Both the position numbers and the translations under genes were made by a program. 64,000 nt of DNA, from assembly GCF_003265705.1 (NCBI RefSeq), contig NW_020313278.1, positions 949,150 through 1,013,149 on the forward strand. The letters run 5' to 3'. This stretch comes from Callorhinus ursinus (taxonomy: Eukaryota > Chordata > Mammalia > Carnivora > Otariidae). The notes beneath the pieces were generated by a model. The model had not been told where the DNA came from. It made no database searches and was given only the letters and a program-made list of their open reading frames with translations. Shown here in pieces: positions 1 through 10,151 of the stretch. Each line of letters begins with the position of its first letter. Within the stretch, counting starts at the first letter, position 1.

Positions 1-539
1 TCAGAATGGACCTCAAATATATAAGGACTCCTCAATGCAATAAAACATCAGTGTTCAAATGTCCCAGGTTGTTTTACTGTTTGTTTGGATCAAGATACAA
101 ATAAAGGGCCTATGTTACAATTGCTCCATGTGGCTAAGTCCCTTTTGATATTGGTTCCTTCCATCTCTGCTTTTTTCCCTTGTAAGAATTTGCTGACTGC
201 ATGCCCAGTTATGTCACTTCACATACTCCTCTGTTCCCTGTGCTGCCATCAAGATGGCACTTAAGATCTGACCCGCATGACAAGGCTCCTGGCGATGCAA
301 TCCATGCCAGGCTCTCTCACAATCTAGAGATCTAATGGCTTCATCAGAATCAGATTCAGATTTTGTGCCAGACTGCTTCCTCAGGGTGGTGCATGCAGCT
401 TGTCCGTCACACTGGATACCGTTAGTGCTCTTTGCCTTCATCTATACTAATTCATTAGCAGTTGAAAACTGCGACACTCTGACTGCATCTATTCCTCTTC
501 CTGTGTGAGGTGGAATCTTCCCTTAATCAACTCTTTGCT

Positions 540-729
540 AGGGTGCCTGGGTGGCTCAGTTGGTTAAGCGACTACCTTTGGCTCAGATCATGAACCTGGA
601 GTCCCGGGATCGAGTCCCATATCAGGCTCCCTGCTTGGCGGGGAGTCTGCTTCACCCTCTTTCCTCTTGTGCTCTCTGTCTCTCATTCTCTCTCTCTCAA
701 ATAAATAAGTAAAATCTTAAAAAAAAAAA
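540..729 (+). mobile_element. SINEC
   Basis: Complete Can-SINE: tRNA-like head, CT tract, AATAAATAAGT and A-tail. Flanked by near-identical 13-bp duplications TCAACTCTTTGCT / TCAATTCTTTGCT. Confidence 0.93.
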
Positions 730-903
730 TCAATTCTTTGCTTATCCTCGGAACTAGAAGGCAGAACAAATGCTCATTTCTTTGCTTTTATTTACCAGTT
801 TTCAAAATCATGAGTTAGTTTATTACCATGTGCCAAGGTGAGGCTTTTTTAAAACTATGATTATGAGTTTATAGATTTATTTTTTTAAAGATTATTTATT
901 TGA

Positions 904-1068
904 GGGGCGCCTGGGTGCCTCAGTCTTTAACCATCTGCCCCGCATCGGGCTCCCTGCTCGGCTGGGAAGCTTGCTTCTCCCTCTTCCGCTCCCCCTGCTT
1001 GTGTTCCCTCCCTTGCTGTCTCTCTCTCTGTGTCAAATAAATAAATAAAATCTTTTTAAAAAGTAAAT
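904..1068 (+). mobile_element. SINEC nested in an older SINEC
   Basis: A plus-strand copy with a shortened head inserted into the A-tail region of a minus-strand SINEC. The duplicated target AAAGATTATTTATTTGA (887-903) recurs with one change at 1069-1085. Confidence 0.85.
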
Positions 1069-1244
1069 AAAGATGATTTATTTGAGAGAGAGAGAGAGCA
1101 CGCACAAGCAGGGGGAGGGGCAGAGGGAGAGGGAGAAGCAGACTCCCCACTGATCACAGGACTTCATCCCAGGACCCTGAGATCATGACTAGAGCGGAAA
1201 TCAAGAGTCAGATGCTTCACCCATTGAGCCTCCCAGGCACCCCA
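1069..1244 (-). mobile_element. SINEC (host of nested copy)
   Basis: Minus-strand SINEC with a GA-rich middle and the head complement CCCAGGCACCCC. Its tail portion continues at about 880-903, beyond the nested plus-strand element. Confidence 0.85.
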
Positions 1245-1806
1245 AGTTTATTGATTTAAATATATTTGCTAAATTTTAGGCTGTTTGAGTTATCCTTATT
1301 GCTACTCAAATCATCCCCTCTTTGGCCTATGGAAGGCTCTTGAACTTGGCACCTGAGATGATTTGATAGGACTCCAGTCATCTTTGATAGCTGCCATGCT
1401 CACCTTGTATACTTTCTGCTCCAGACCTAAGATCAGCCATTTCTCCACGGAGCCACCTGAGCACTAGGGTTACACAGCTCTGTTTTCCACACACACAAAC
1501 TCAGGCGAACTAACCAAGCCCTTCTGCATCTTCTTCATAAGACGGCGTATCTTCGATATCGTTCCACATACGTACTTTCAACTTTGGAAAATGAAAGTCC
1601 CAAAGATTCCTTCTATGTTGTCCCCTACTACATCTCTCCCCCCTGAGGCAGTGAGCCCCAGGCTTACTTCAGTGTGAATTCAGAGAAGAGGAAGGGGGAG
1701 ATCCAGGGAGAGAACTCAGGGTATATAAAGTGCATAGCATGTGAACTAGGTGGTAGATAAATAATTAATCTCATCCTTCTTATTTGCTCTTTCCTCACAT
1801 CTTTTC
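1245..1806. other. Intergenic, nothing recognised
   Basis: About 560 bp of mixed sequence without a credible gene, RNA or repeat that I recognise. Confidence 0.5.
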
Positions 1807-2002
1807 TTTTTTGGAAGATTTTATTTATTTATTTGACAGAGAAAGACATAGCGAGAGAGGGAACAGAAGCAGGGGGAGTGGGAGAGGGAGAAGCAGGCTT
1901 CCCGCTGAGCAGGGAGCCCGATGCGGGGCTCGATCCCAGGACCCTGGGATCATGACCTGAGCCGAAGGCAGACGCTAAATGACTAAGCCACCCAGGCGCC
2001 CC
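1807..2002 (-). mobile_element. SINEC
   Basis: Full-length minus-strand copy. The target sequence CTCTTTCCTCACATCTTT is duplicated on both sides. Confidence 0.93.
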
Positions 2003-2036
2003 TCTTTCCTCACATCTTTAAAAAAATACCTTTCAG

Positions 2037-2222
2037 GGCGCCTGGGTGGCTCAGTTGGTTAAGCAACTGCCTTTGGCTCAGGTCATGATCCCGGAGTCCC
2101 GGGATCGAGTCCCGCATCGGGCTCCCTGCTCGGCGAGGAGTCTGCTTCTCCCTCTGGCGCTCGTCCCCTCATGTACTCTCTCTCTCTCTCATTCTCGCTC
2201 TCTCAAAAAAATAAATAAATCT

Positions 2223-2254
<32 letters not shown>
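2037..2254 (+). mobile_element. SINEC, first of a stacked pair
   Basis: Full-length plus-strand copy with a long (AAAT)n tail. Preceded by AAAAAATACCTTTCAG (2021-2036), and the core of that target follows it. Confidence 0.93.
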
Positions 2255-2258
<4 letters not shown>

Positions 2259-2269
2259 ATACCTTTCAG

Positions 2270-2480
2270 GGGCTCCTGGGTGGCTCAGTTGTTAAGCGTC
2301 TGCCTTTGGCTCAGGTCACGGTCCCAGGGTCCTGGGATCGAGCCCTGCATCGGGCTCCCTGCTCGGCGGGGAGTCTGCTTCTCCATCTCCCACTCCCCCT
2401 GCTTGTGTTCCCTCTCTCACTATGTCTCTGTCAAATAAATAAATAAAATCTTCAAAAAAATAAAAATAAAAATAAAAATA
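2270..2480 (+). mobile_element. SINEC, second of a stacked pair
   Basis: A plus-strand copy inserted at the duplicated target of the preceding SINE. AAAAAATACCTTTCAG recurs exactly at 2481-2496. Confidence 0.93.
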
Positions 2481-2496
2481 AAAAAATACCTTTCAG

Positions 2497-3134
2497 TTCA
2501 ATGATTCTTAGGAGCATTAACACAACTACTTCTTATTGGAGAGGGGAAAAAATGCACAGAATCCAGTGGTTACACTGTAAGACACATTGCTGAGAAATGC
2601 CTTCTCTGATCTCATGCAACTCGGTGGCTTGCCAAAATTGCTGGCTCTGTTTGGGTGCTTGAAGAAAACAGCAGTCTGTCCATCTCCTGTTCCTCAGAGC
2701 CTCCTAGAACTTGCTTTCATGCCCCAACATTAGATTTTGTTGCCGCAGTGCAAAATTGAGTCCTGGAAACTCCTCCGTGCTCTCTATTCTCCCTCCACAC
2801 CTAACCCCTCCCTCCTCATCTTGTCAGCTTCTGACAGGTGTTAGAGAGTATCTGAAGTTCAAAAAGGCAAGTTCGTGGAACTAAATGCCAAAGAGCCTTG
2901 TCATCTAACTTTCCTGTTTTTGGTAGACAAATGGGTGCTGAGAAATATTGCTGTGTGGAAGGAAGAAGAGTGATTCTGGTCATTGAGCCTTTGAATTGAT
3001 CTTGTGTATATGGTGTGGATGCAACTTTTGCATGTGGTTATCCAGTTATCCCAACCTGTTTGTTGGCCTGCCTCTGTAATTGGCAGTTCCTCTGTGTTGC
3101 AGTGTCTCTGTGAATCTGTTAGATAAATATCTTT
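2497..3134. other. Intergenic, nothing recognised
   Basis: About 640 bp without a recognisable gene or repeat. Confidence 0.5.
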
Positions 3135-3235
3135 GGGGGGCGCCTGGCTGACTCAGTCAGGAGAGTGTGCGACTCTTGATCTCGGGGTTGTAGGTTTGAA
3201 CCCTACATTGGATGTAGAGATTACTTAAAAAAACT
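3135..3235 (+). mobile_element. Short Can-SINE (tRNA-Lys-like type)
   Basis: A ~100-bp element with tRNA-like A and B boxes (GGTTTGAACCCTACATTGG region) and the GTAGAGATTACTTAAA 3' end, lacking a CT tract. Confidence 0.85.
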
Positions 3236-3395
3236 GGGGCCCCTGGATGGCTCAGTTGGTTAAGCAGCCGGCTCCTGTCATGATTTCAGGGTCATAGGAT
3301 TGAGCCCCAGGTTGGGCTCCAAGCTCAGCAAGGGGTCTGCTTGAGGACTCTCTCCCTTTGCCCCCCTTCGAATAAATAAATAAACCTTTAAAAAG
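3236..3395 (+). mobile_element. SINEC
   Basis: A diverged copy immediately behind the short SINE. It has the TTGAGGACTCTCTCCC middle typical of older SINEC types and an AATAAATAAATAAACC tail. Confidence 0.85.
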
Positions 3396-3656
3396 ATTTA
3401 AAAAATCTTTTTAGTGTCATGTTTCTAATGTACAGTCAAGACTGAGATTCACTTTACTGAATCGTTATCAAAATTATTTCACTAATTATTCTTATGATTT
3501 CTTTTAAAAAGGATACAGCAAGGGGGTATGTCATGACATCCCACATAATTTGGTTCCTAGTTTGAAGTCCTCTGATAAAGATAAGGAACTTTGATGCAAC
3601 AAGGTTATTATTACTGAGCAGTGAATGGAGATTTAGTTTCATAAAATGTGAAAACA

Positions 3657-3824
3657 GGGGCGCCTGGGTGGCTCAATCAGTTAGGTGTCTGCCTTCATCT
3701 CAGGGTCCTGGGATCCAGCCCCGCATCAGGGCCTCTGCTTCTCCTTCTCCCTCTACCTGCCATTCTGCCTATTTGTGCTCTCTCTCTCTCGCTCTCAAGA
3801 TAAATAAATGAAATCTTAAAAAAA
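3657..3824 (+). mobile_element. SINEC
   Basis: Plus-strand copy with exact 16-bp duplications ATAAAATGTGAAAACA (3641-3656 and 3825-3840). Confidence 0.93.
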
Positions 3825-4041
3825 ATAAAATGTGAAAACAAATCTCCTAACCCTTTAAAAAATAGATCTGACCAACTCCTGGTCAAAAGAAAATAAAAAG
3901 GGAAGTGTCCCATCATTTTTTCCCCTTTCTTTGTATACAGAGATCTACTGTGAATATTTCTGATCATATTTATGACCTCCCCAATAATGCACAATTACCT
4001 TTATGTCAGTAAAGCACACAACTGTTAAAAAGAGACATTTT

Positions 4042-4131
4042 GGGGTGCCTGGCTGGCTTAGTCAGTAGAACATGCGACTCTTGATCTCCGGGGTTGTGAG
4101 TTCGAGCCCCACATTAGGTGGGGCTTTTTAA
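4042..4131 (+). mobile_element. Short Can-SINE
   Basis: tRNA-like head with GAGTTCGAGCCCCACATTAG. Target GAGACATTTTG is repeated with small changes at both ends. Confidence 0.85.
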
Positions 4132-4149
4132 AAAAGAGAGACACATTTT

Positions 4150-4460
4150 GTAGTGGGGAAGCAGACCCCGATTGTGGTGGTGTTTACACAGATCTGTAGA
4201 CATGTGGTAGAATCCCATATGTTGGAGCACACAGACAGAGTGCATGTAAAAACTGGTGAAACTGGATGAGGTTTGCAGTTTGGCGAACAGCATTATACCG
4301 GTGGTAATTTCCTGGTTTTGATAACAGACTACATTTATTTATGTGAGATGTTATCATTAGGGGAAGCTGGGTGGAAGGTATATGAGAAATCTCTCTACTA
4401 TTTTCTTTGGAACCTTTTGTAAGCATAAATTATTTCCAAATAAACACTTTATTAAAAATG
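4150..4460 (+). mobile_element. LINE-1 3' end remnant
   Basis: Resembles the mammalian L1 3' terminal sequence (GTGCATGTAAAAACTGGTGA, then TTTCCTGGTTTTGATA, then TTATTTCCAAATAAA). Old and diverged. Subfamily not assigned. Confidence 0.6.
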
Positions 4461-4467
4461 GAGAAGG

Positions 4468-4654
4468 GGGGGCTCCTGGGTGGCTCAGTCGTTGAGCGTC
4501 TGCCTTCCGCTCAGGTCATGATCCCAGGGTCCTGGGGTCAAGCCCCGCGTCGGGCTCCCTGCTCCGCGGGAAGCCTGCTTCTCCCTCTCCCACTCCCCCT
4601 GCTTGTGTTCCTGCTCTCACTATCTGTCAAATAAATAAATAAAATCTTAAAGAA
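4468..4654 (+). mobile_element. SINEC
   Basis: Full-length copy flanked by exact AAAAATGGAGAAGG (4454-4467 and 4655-4668). Confidence 0.93.
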
Positions 4655-4668
4655 AAAAATGGAGAAGG

Positions 4669-4763
4669 AGGATCTGGCTGGCTCAGTCGGTGGAGCGTGT
4701 AACTCTTGATCTCAGGGTCATGAGTTCAAGCCCCACATTGGGGTAGAGATTACCAAAAATAAC
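4669..4763 (+). mobile_element. Short Can-SINE
   Basis: Directly follows the previous SINE's target duplication. It ends in GTAGAGATTACC and an A-rich tail. Confidence 0.85.
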
Positions 4764-4790
4764 AAATCATTAATTTTAAAAAATGGGGAG

Positions 4791-4986
4791 GGCTGTGGCA
4801 CCTGGGTGGCTCAGTTGTGAAGCGTCTGCCTTCAGCTCAGGTCGTGATCCCAGGGTCCTGGGGTCAAGCCCCGTGTCGGGCTCCCTGCTCCGCGGGAAGC
4901 CTGCTTCTCCCTCTCCCACCCCCCCGCTTGTGTTCCCTTTCTCTCTGTCTCTTTCTGTCAAATAAATAAAATCTTTAAAAAAATTT
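4791..4986 (+). mobile_element. SINEC, first of a stacked pair
   Basis: Full-length. The A-rich target AAAAAATGGGGAG precedes it, and a near copy with AATTGGGGAG follows. Confidence 0.92.
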
Positions 4987-5000
4987 AAAAAATTGGGGAG

Positions 5001-5189
5001 AGCACCTGGGTGGCTCAATCAGCTAAGCGTCTGCCTTCAGCTCAGGTCATGATCCCAGGGTCCTGGGATCGAGCCCCGCATCAGGCTCCCTGCTCCGCGG
5101 GAAGCCTGCTTCTCCCTCTCCCACTCCCCTGCTTGCGTTCCTGCTCTCACTATCTCTCTCTCTGTCAAATAAATAAATAAATACTCTTT
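5001..5189 (+). mobile_element. SINEC, second of a stacked pair
   Basis: Full-length copy inserted at the same AAATGGGGA target; a third copy of the target follows at about 5192. Closes a run of four SINEs in 720 bp. Confidence 0.92.
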
Positions 5190-5251
5190 AAAAAAAATGG
5201 GGAAAAACTGAAGAGCTACTCTTTAAAAAAAATGGGGAAAAACTGAAGAGC
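5182..5251 (+). repeat. 35-bp perfect tandem duplication
   Basis: Two identical 35-bp units (5182-5216 and 5217-5251), each TACTCTTTAAAAAAAATGGG plus GAAAAACTGAAGAGC, at the 3' end of a SINE cluster. Identity implies a recent slippage or repair event, or an assembly duplication. Confidence 0.9.
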
Positions 5252-5304
5252 TACTTTGGGCATGTTTATTTTAAAATAAACAAACAAAACAAAGAAAAAA
5301 ATAG

Positions 5305-5405
5305 CAAAATTTCAGTGGCTTCCTGCTGCCTTCAGAATTCAGTTCAAAGCCCTTGGGATGGCATTCGAGGTCCTTCCTGGTCTGACTACTGTTCCCAGAT
5401 CATTT
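5305..5405 (+). mobile_element. L2 fragment
   Basis: Matches the L2 pattern 'AGTGGCTTCC...AGAATTCAGTTCAAAGCCC...CAAGGTCC-like...GATC'. An ancient LINE2 piece. Confidence 0.5.
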
Positions 5406-5786
5406 AAGGTTTGGAACACACAATCAAAGTGTGTCATCAGTAGACAGCCTAGAAACCCAGATGGGAAAGACAATTAACAACTTTGCTCCTCAAGGTCAAC
5501 CCGAGAGCTGGGCCAGGTCAGAGCTGGGTCATGTGGACAGTTCATCGGATCCACAGCTCCCTTTTAGTGCAAATATTTTATGACCTCACTTAACTATGCT
5601 GAAAGAAAATTCGTGAATAAGGTAGCCTCTCTCTACACACAATTTACAAGACTCATGATAATTCCCCAACTATATTCTAAAAAGGAAAAATGAAAAGAAA
5701 GCCATTTGAAAAATAAAAAATAAAAGAAAGCCATTTCTAATAAAAAGAGCATGCATTTTTGTAAGTAAATGCTTCAAGTTTATTTA
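5406..5786. other. Intergenic, nothing recognised
   Basis: About 380 bp of AT-rich sequence with no recognised feature. Confidence 0.5.
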
Positions 5787-5852
5787 TCTTTTTTTTTTTT
5801 TAAGATTTTTTATTTATTTGACAGAGACACAGCGAGAGAGGGAACACAAATT
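5787..5852 (-). mobile_element. SINEC fragment
   Basis: Only the A-tail and start of the GA-rich middle of a minus-strand SINEC, ending abruptly at GGGAACACAAATTCCCC. It is truncated at the 5' (head) side. Confidence 0.8.
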
Positions 5853-5909
5853 CCCCAAATGTTCCCCTCCTGGGAGGGGTGATCATTTCTGGTTGAGAAC
5901 CAATGTTCT

Positions 5910-6103
5910 TTTTTTTTTTTTTTAAAGATTTTATTTATTTATTTGAGAGAGAATGAGAGATAGCACGAGAGAGAAGAGGGTCAGAGGGAGAAGCAGACTC
6001 CCCTGCTGAGCAAGGAGCCCGACATGGGACTCGATCCCAGGACTCCAGGATCATGACCTGAGCTGAAGGCAGTCGCTTAACCAACTGAGCCACCCAGGCG
6101 CCC
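5910..6103 (-). mobile_element. SINEC
   Basis: Full-length minus-strand copy with exact GAGAACCAATGTTCT duplications (5895-5909 and 6104-6118). Confidence 0.95.
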
Positions 6104-6196
6104 GAGAACCAATGTTCTAAAGCTGTGCTTTCCCATATGGGTGCCACCAGCCACACTGAGTCTTTGCAATGTGGGGAGTCCCCCAACTGAGATGTG

Positions 6197-6200
<4 letters not shown>

Positions 6201-6228
<28 letters not shown>
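6201..6228 (+). repeat. (TA)14 microsatellite
   Basis: Pure TA dinucleotide run followed by a short A/CA-rich tail. Confidence 0.95.
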
Positions 6229-6232
<4 letters not shown>

Positions 6233-6264
6233 CACACACAGGATTTCAAAACTCAGTATGAGAA

Positions 6265-6570
6265 AAAAGGACACAAAATATTTGTGTCCTCCTCAAATTC
6301 ATGTTTTTGGGAGGTGAGTGGTCATGACGGTGGAGCCCCCGTGATTGGGATTAGTGTCCTTATAAAGGAGACCCTGAGAGTTCTCTCACCACCACGTGAA
6401 GACACAGTGGAAAGACACCGTCTGTGAACCAGGGAGAGCCCCTCACCAGGCGCAGGATCTGCCAGCACCCTGATCTTGGACTCCCCAGCCTCCAGAACTG
6501 TGAGAAATAACGTGTGTTCTCTCAGCCCCCACCTGTGGTATTTCTGTTATAGTCTGTCCTATACAGACTT
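6265..6570 (+). mobile_element. MaLR-type LTR remnant
   Basis: Contains the typical MaLR LTR progression: GTGTCCTCCTCAAATTCATG, GGGATTAGTGTCCTTATAAA, GTGAAGACACAGTGG, CCAGCCTCCAGAACTGTGAG and a TGTGGTATTTCTGTTATAG end. A non-coding ancient endogenous-retrovirus LTR. Confidence 0.65.
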
Positions 6571-7734
6571 CCATACAGGGGACTTGGACTTGGACTTAGC
6601 CCATCGGATCAAGACAGTAATTACGGTTCTGATTCTGTCCCACTTGATTTCTTGCTTAGGTAGGGAGAGGCCTGGCCTTCGCCTCTGTCCACCTTGGGGC
6701 CTGAAGTCTCTGAGGATTTGGTTTATCTGTAGAGGCAGGTTGGGAGACGCTTTGAGAAGGTGGAGAAGAAAGAAGAAGCACCGACGGGTCGGGGGCCTGT
6801 GGTCACCAGAGTCCTGAAGGCCCTCCCAGGTCACCCGGGGCACTGACCCAGTGAAGGAAGCAAGGCTGTTTCAGGACCTCCTGGGGAATGATGTGCAGCT
6901 CTGGAAAGGCATCCACAGAGTAATGTCCTCCCGCTATTGAAGGGGATGGTGATAATGACAAAATGTGCTCGTTTGGTGAAATTAGCCGGGAGGCCTGCCA
7001 GCAGCCATAGAGAGCAGACTCTTTCCTGTGGAGAAGGCCTCCCCCTCAGGAGACAGGCTAGCTGGACAAGGCTGGACGAGGCTGACCGGTGTCGGGGTGT
7101 GGGTGCCCTCGGCAGTTTGGCATCACCACACTCTCAAGGGCACGTTGTGGGAGCAGAATGGGAGTGGTAGGCAGGGCCAGGGCATGGGGGTGGCCTGAAA
7201 GTTAGGTTGGGGACAAGGGTGAGGATCTCTAGCTGCACCCCAAGTCTGGTGGGTGGCCTGAGGAAGGTCAGATCAGCCATTTGGTAGAAAGATGACGCTG
7301 ACTGCAGTATGGAAAGCAGCCAGCGGGGGGCAAGAGGAGGCCAGCAGAGGTCATCCTGGGACGTCCACCTGCAGGCCTGGGGACACCCCAAATAAGGGCA
7401 TCCTCTTCTGGATGCCTCCACAGACAAAAGCCCATACAAGACGTGGCCATGGTCCTCAAGGGTGTTACAGGAGACATGTGTCCATTGTCCCTGTGCTGAA
7501 ATAAGTAAAAGATGAGTGGGTTTCAGCAGAGTTCTTACTGCAGCATGAATAAATAAATAGCCAGATGACAGGCAAATCTGTTGTGGGAATGTGCTTAACC
7601 CCCCAAGCCCAGCTGACTGAATGTCGTACCCAGCCACAGGCATCTGTGTCCCAAATACCGTGTCTAGAGCTTTTCCTGGAAGGCAGTATGATGTGTACTT
7701 GTAAGATCATGACCATTCCCTCCTGTTAATTCAC
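6571..7734. other. Intergenic, nothing recognised
   Basis: About 1.2 kb with several ORFs of 60-170 codons on both strands, none with recognisable protein features. The longest (minus, 7134-7643) is Cys/Ser-rich, low-complexity-like and unsupported. Confidence 0.5.
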
Positions 7735-7870
7735 CTTTCAGAACTTTAGTTTCTTTATCTGCAAAATAAGATCACAATTGCCACCATAGCGTGGTGATGA
7801 GGATTCGCTGAGATGATGCACCGAAGTGCTTAGTCCAGTGCACCAAGAAATGATAATAATTATCATTATT
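7735..7870 (+). mobile_element. MIR SINE remnant
   Basis: MIR-like core: TTAGTTTCTTTATCTGCAAA, GGTGATGAGGATTCGCTGAG, then AGTGCTTAGTCCAGTGC and TAATAATTATCATTATT. Confidence 0.7.
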
Positions 7871-7924
7871 GGTGTTATTTTTTTCTTGAATAAGAAGGTA
7901 ATCCACATATATTATTATTAAGTC

Positions 7925-8000
7925 ATTGTTCAACCACATAGGCTGTTTCTCCCATAGGACTGTGAGCTCCCCAAGGGCAATGGTACATGTTAGCCACCCG
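7925..8000 (+). mobile_element. L2 3' fragment
   Basis: Contains GGACTGTGAGCTCCCCAAGG, the signature of the L2 3' region. Confidence 0.5.
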
Positions 8001-8260
8001 TGTCTGCCGTGATGAACCTATTACCAGGAGTGGGAGTGGGGGAGTGAGCCTGCCCCTGTCCACAGTGCTGAATTTTTATGGCTTGGCTAGTTCCTGTGAT
8101 GTTTCCTCTCCAATCCATTCACATCATGTTCTTTGCTGATATGCCCTCTGGAGTGGGGCAACTCAGTGGCCCTGGGCCTGATCTACCACATATGTTAACG
8201 TGTAGGAAAATACCGACTGATGTCACTGTTGAAAAACACACTGTATGCACATTCATTTTT

Positions 8261-8451
8261 TTTTTAAGATTTTATTTATTTTTTGACAGAGAAAAACATA
8301 GTGAGAGAGGGAACCCAAGCAGGGGGAGTGGGAGAGGGAGAAGCAGACTCCCCGCTGAGCAGGGAGCCCGATGCGGGACTCGATCCCAGGACTCTGAGAT
8401 CATGACCTGAGCCAAAGGCAGACGCTTAACGACTGAGCCACCCAGGCGCCC
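8261..8451 (-). mobile_element. SINEC
   Basis: Full-length minus-strand copy. Target GCACATTCATTTTT is duplicated on both sides (8247-8260 and about 8453-8466). Confidence 0.95.
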
Positions 8452-8521
8452 TGCACATTCATTTTTGTAGAATACACATTGGGCACAAATTACTGAACAT
8501 GTTTATAGAAATATGTAAAAG

Positions 8522-8640
8522 GAGGGGCGTCTGGCTGGCTCAGTCAGAAGAGCATGCGACTCTTGATCTCGGGGTAGTGAGTTCGTGCCCCATGTTGGGT
8601 GTAGCGCTTACTTAAAAAGAAAATCTTAAAAGAAGAAAAG
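8522..8640 (+). mobile_element. Short Can-SINE
   Basis: tRNA-like head plus TGTAGCGCTTACTTAAAAAG and an AAAGAAAAG-type tail. AGAAATATGTA is repeated at both ends. Confidence 0.85.
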
Positions 8641-8706
8641 AAAAGAAATATGTATGATATATACCAAACTGTTAATGGTGGTTGTCACATTAAGGTGGGA
8701 GTGGTG

Positions 8707-8851
8707 GGGTCCCTGGGTGGCTCCGTTGGTTAAGCGTCTGACTCTTGATTTGGGTTCAGGTCTTGATCTCAGGGTCATGGGATCAAGCCCCAGGTCGGGC
8801 TCCGTGCTCTGCTTAAGATTCTCTCTCCCTCTCCCTCTGCTCCTTCTAGGA
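8707..8851 (+). mobile_element. SINEC, 3'-truncated
   Basis: An older-type head and middle (ACTCTTGATTTGGGTTCAGG) that stops within the CT-rich part at CTGCTCCTTCT. No A-tail follows. Confidence 0.85.
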
Positions 8852-8879
8852 GCTGTTAGTGATCCTTGGAGTTCTTTGC

Positions 8880-9112
8880 ACCCCACCGGTTTCTTCCATT
8901 GTCATGTGGCATTCTTCCTGTGTGTGTCTGTGTCTCTTTGCACGAGGTTACCAATGATTGGACTTAAGGCCCACCTTAATCCCATTTGACCGCATCTTAA
9001 TTTACATCTGCAAAAGACCCAATTTTCAAACAAGGTCGCATTCACATCCGCCAAGGGTCAACACTTGAACATATCTTTTTAGGAGACACCGTTCAACTCA
9101 CAACAGCCTGTT
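8880..9112 (-). mobile_element. MaLR-type LTR remnant
   Basis: On the minus strand it reads like the 5' part of a MaLR LTR: TTGAACGGTGTCTCC, then ATGTTCAAGTGTTGACCC, then the GTCTTTTGCAGATGTAAATT block. Ancient and non-coding. Confidence 0.55.
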
Positions 9113-9171
9113 TCAGCCATACCAAGATGCCTCATTGTTCAATAATAGCTATTAGGAACAATAAATTCTAA

Positions 9172-9560
9172 TTTTTACTGACCACTTGGTACATCATAGG
9201 CACAGTGCTAAGCACTATAAATACATCCTTTTATGTGATTCTTTCTCGACACGGTGGACACTATTATTATCCCCATTTTACTGATGAGAAAACTGAGACC
9301 AGAGAGGTGAAGCAAAGTGCTTGGTATCTTTTTAAATTTATTTATTTATTTTTTAAAGATTTTATTTATTTATTTGAGAGAGAGAGAATGAGAGAGAGAG
9401 AGCACGACAGGGAAGATGGTCAGAGGGAGAAGCAGACTCCCCGCTGAGCAGGGAGCCCGATGCGGGACTCGATCCCGGGACTCCAGGGATCATGACCTGA
9501 GCCGAAGGCAGTTGCTTAACCAACTGAGCCACCCAGGCGCCCAAAAGTGCTTGGTATCTT
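9172..9560 (+). mobile_element. MIR remnant interrupted by SINEC
   Basis: MIR core with ACTATTATTATCCCCATTTTACTGATGAGAAAACTGAG (described in parts). It is cut by the SINEC at 9331-9543, with target AAAGTGCTTGGTATCTT on both sides. Confidence 0.75.
9331..9543 (-). mobile_element. SINEC inside a MIR
   Basis: Full-length minus-strand copy. The exact 17-bp duplication AAAGTGCTTGGTATCTT lies at 9314-9330 and 9544-9560. Confidence 0.95.
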
Positions 9561-9728
9561 ATATAGTTAGTGTGGCAGATTATCATTTTCCAAAAATGGT
9601 CACAGCAATATTTCTGGTTCCATGTGCCTTTCCAGAACCTTGTGACTCCCCGTCAAGAAGCAAAATCTACTTCTTCTCCATCTGACCTTGGGCAGGACCT
9701 TGGAACTGCCTCAATTAATAAAATATGG

Positions 9729-10151
9729 TGGGGGGGTGCTGGGTGGCACAATTGGTTGGATACCTGACTCCCTGGTTTTTGTTTTTTTGTTTTGTTTTGT
9801 TTTAAAGATTTTATTCTTTGACAGAGAGAGACACAGCGAGAGAGGGAACACAAGCAGGGGGAGGGAGAGAGGGAGAAGCAGACTTCCCGCCGAGCAGGGA
9901 GCCCGATGCGGGGCTCGATCCCAGGACCCTGGGACCACGACCTGAGCTGAAGGCAGACGCTTAACAACTGAGCCACCCAGGCGCCCCTGACTCTTGGTTT
10001 TGGCTCAGGTCATGAGCTCAGGGTCCGGGGATCAAGCCCCACATCAGGCTTCATGCTCAGCACAGAGTCTGCTTAAGATTCTCTCTTCCTCTCCCTCTGC
10101 TCCTTCAGCTTATGCTCTCTCTCTCAAATAAATGTTTCAAAGATAAAATAA
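9729..10151 (+). mobile_element. SINEC host (split by nested SINEC)
   Basis: Plus-strand SINEC in two parts (9729-9780 and 9986-10151). The outer target AATAAAATATGG lies at 9717-9728 and 10152-10163. Confidence 0.88.
9781..9985 (-). mobile_element. SINEC nested in SINEC
   Basis: Full-length minus-strand copy inside the host head. Target CCTGACTCCCTGGTTTTT recurs with two to three changes at 9986. Confidence 0.9.

Noticed and set aside
2046..2234. Many ORFs beginning MAQLVKQLPLAQVMIP or similar
   Set aside because: These are translations of SINEC heads (GGTGGCTCAGTTGGTTAAGC) and recur at every plus or minus SINE.
7134..7643. 169-codon minus-strand ORF
   Set aside because: No recognisable domain, no splice or promoter context, and composition typical of chance ORFs in intergenic DNA.
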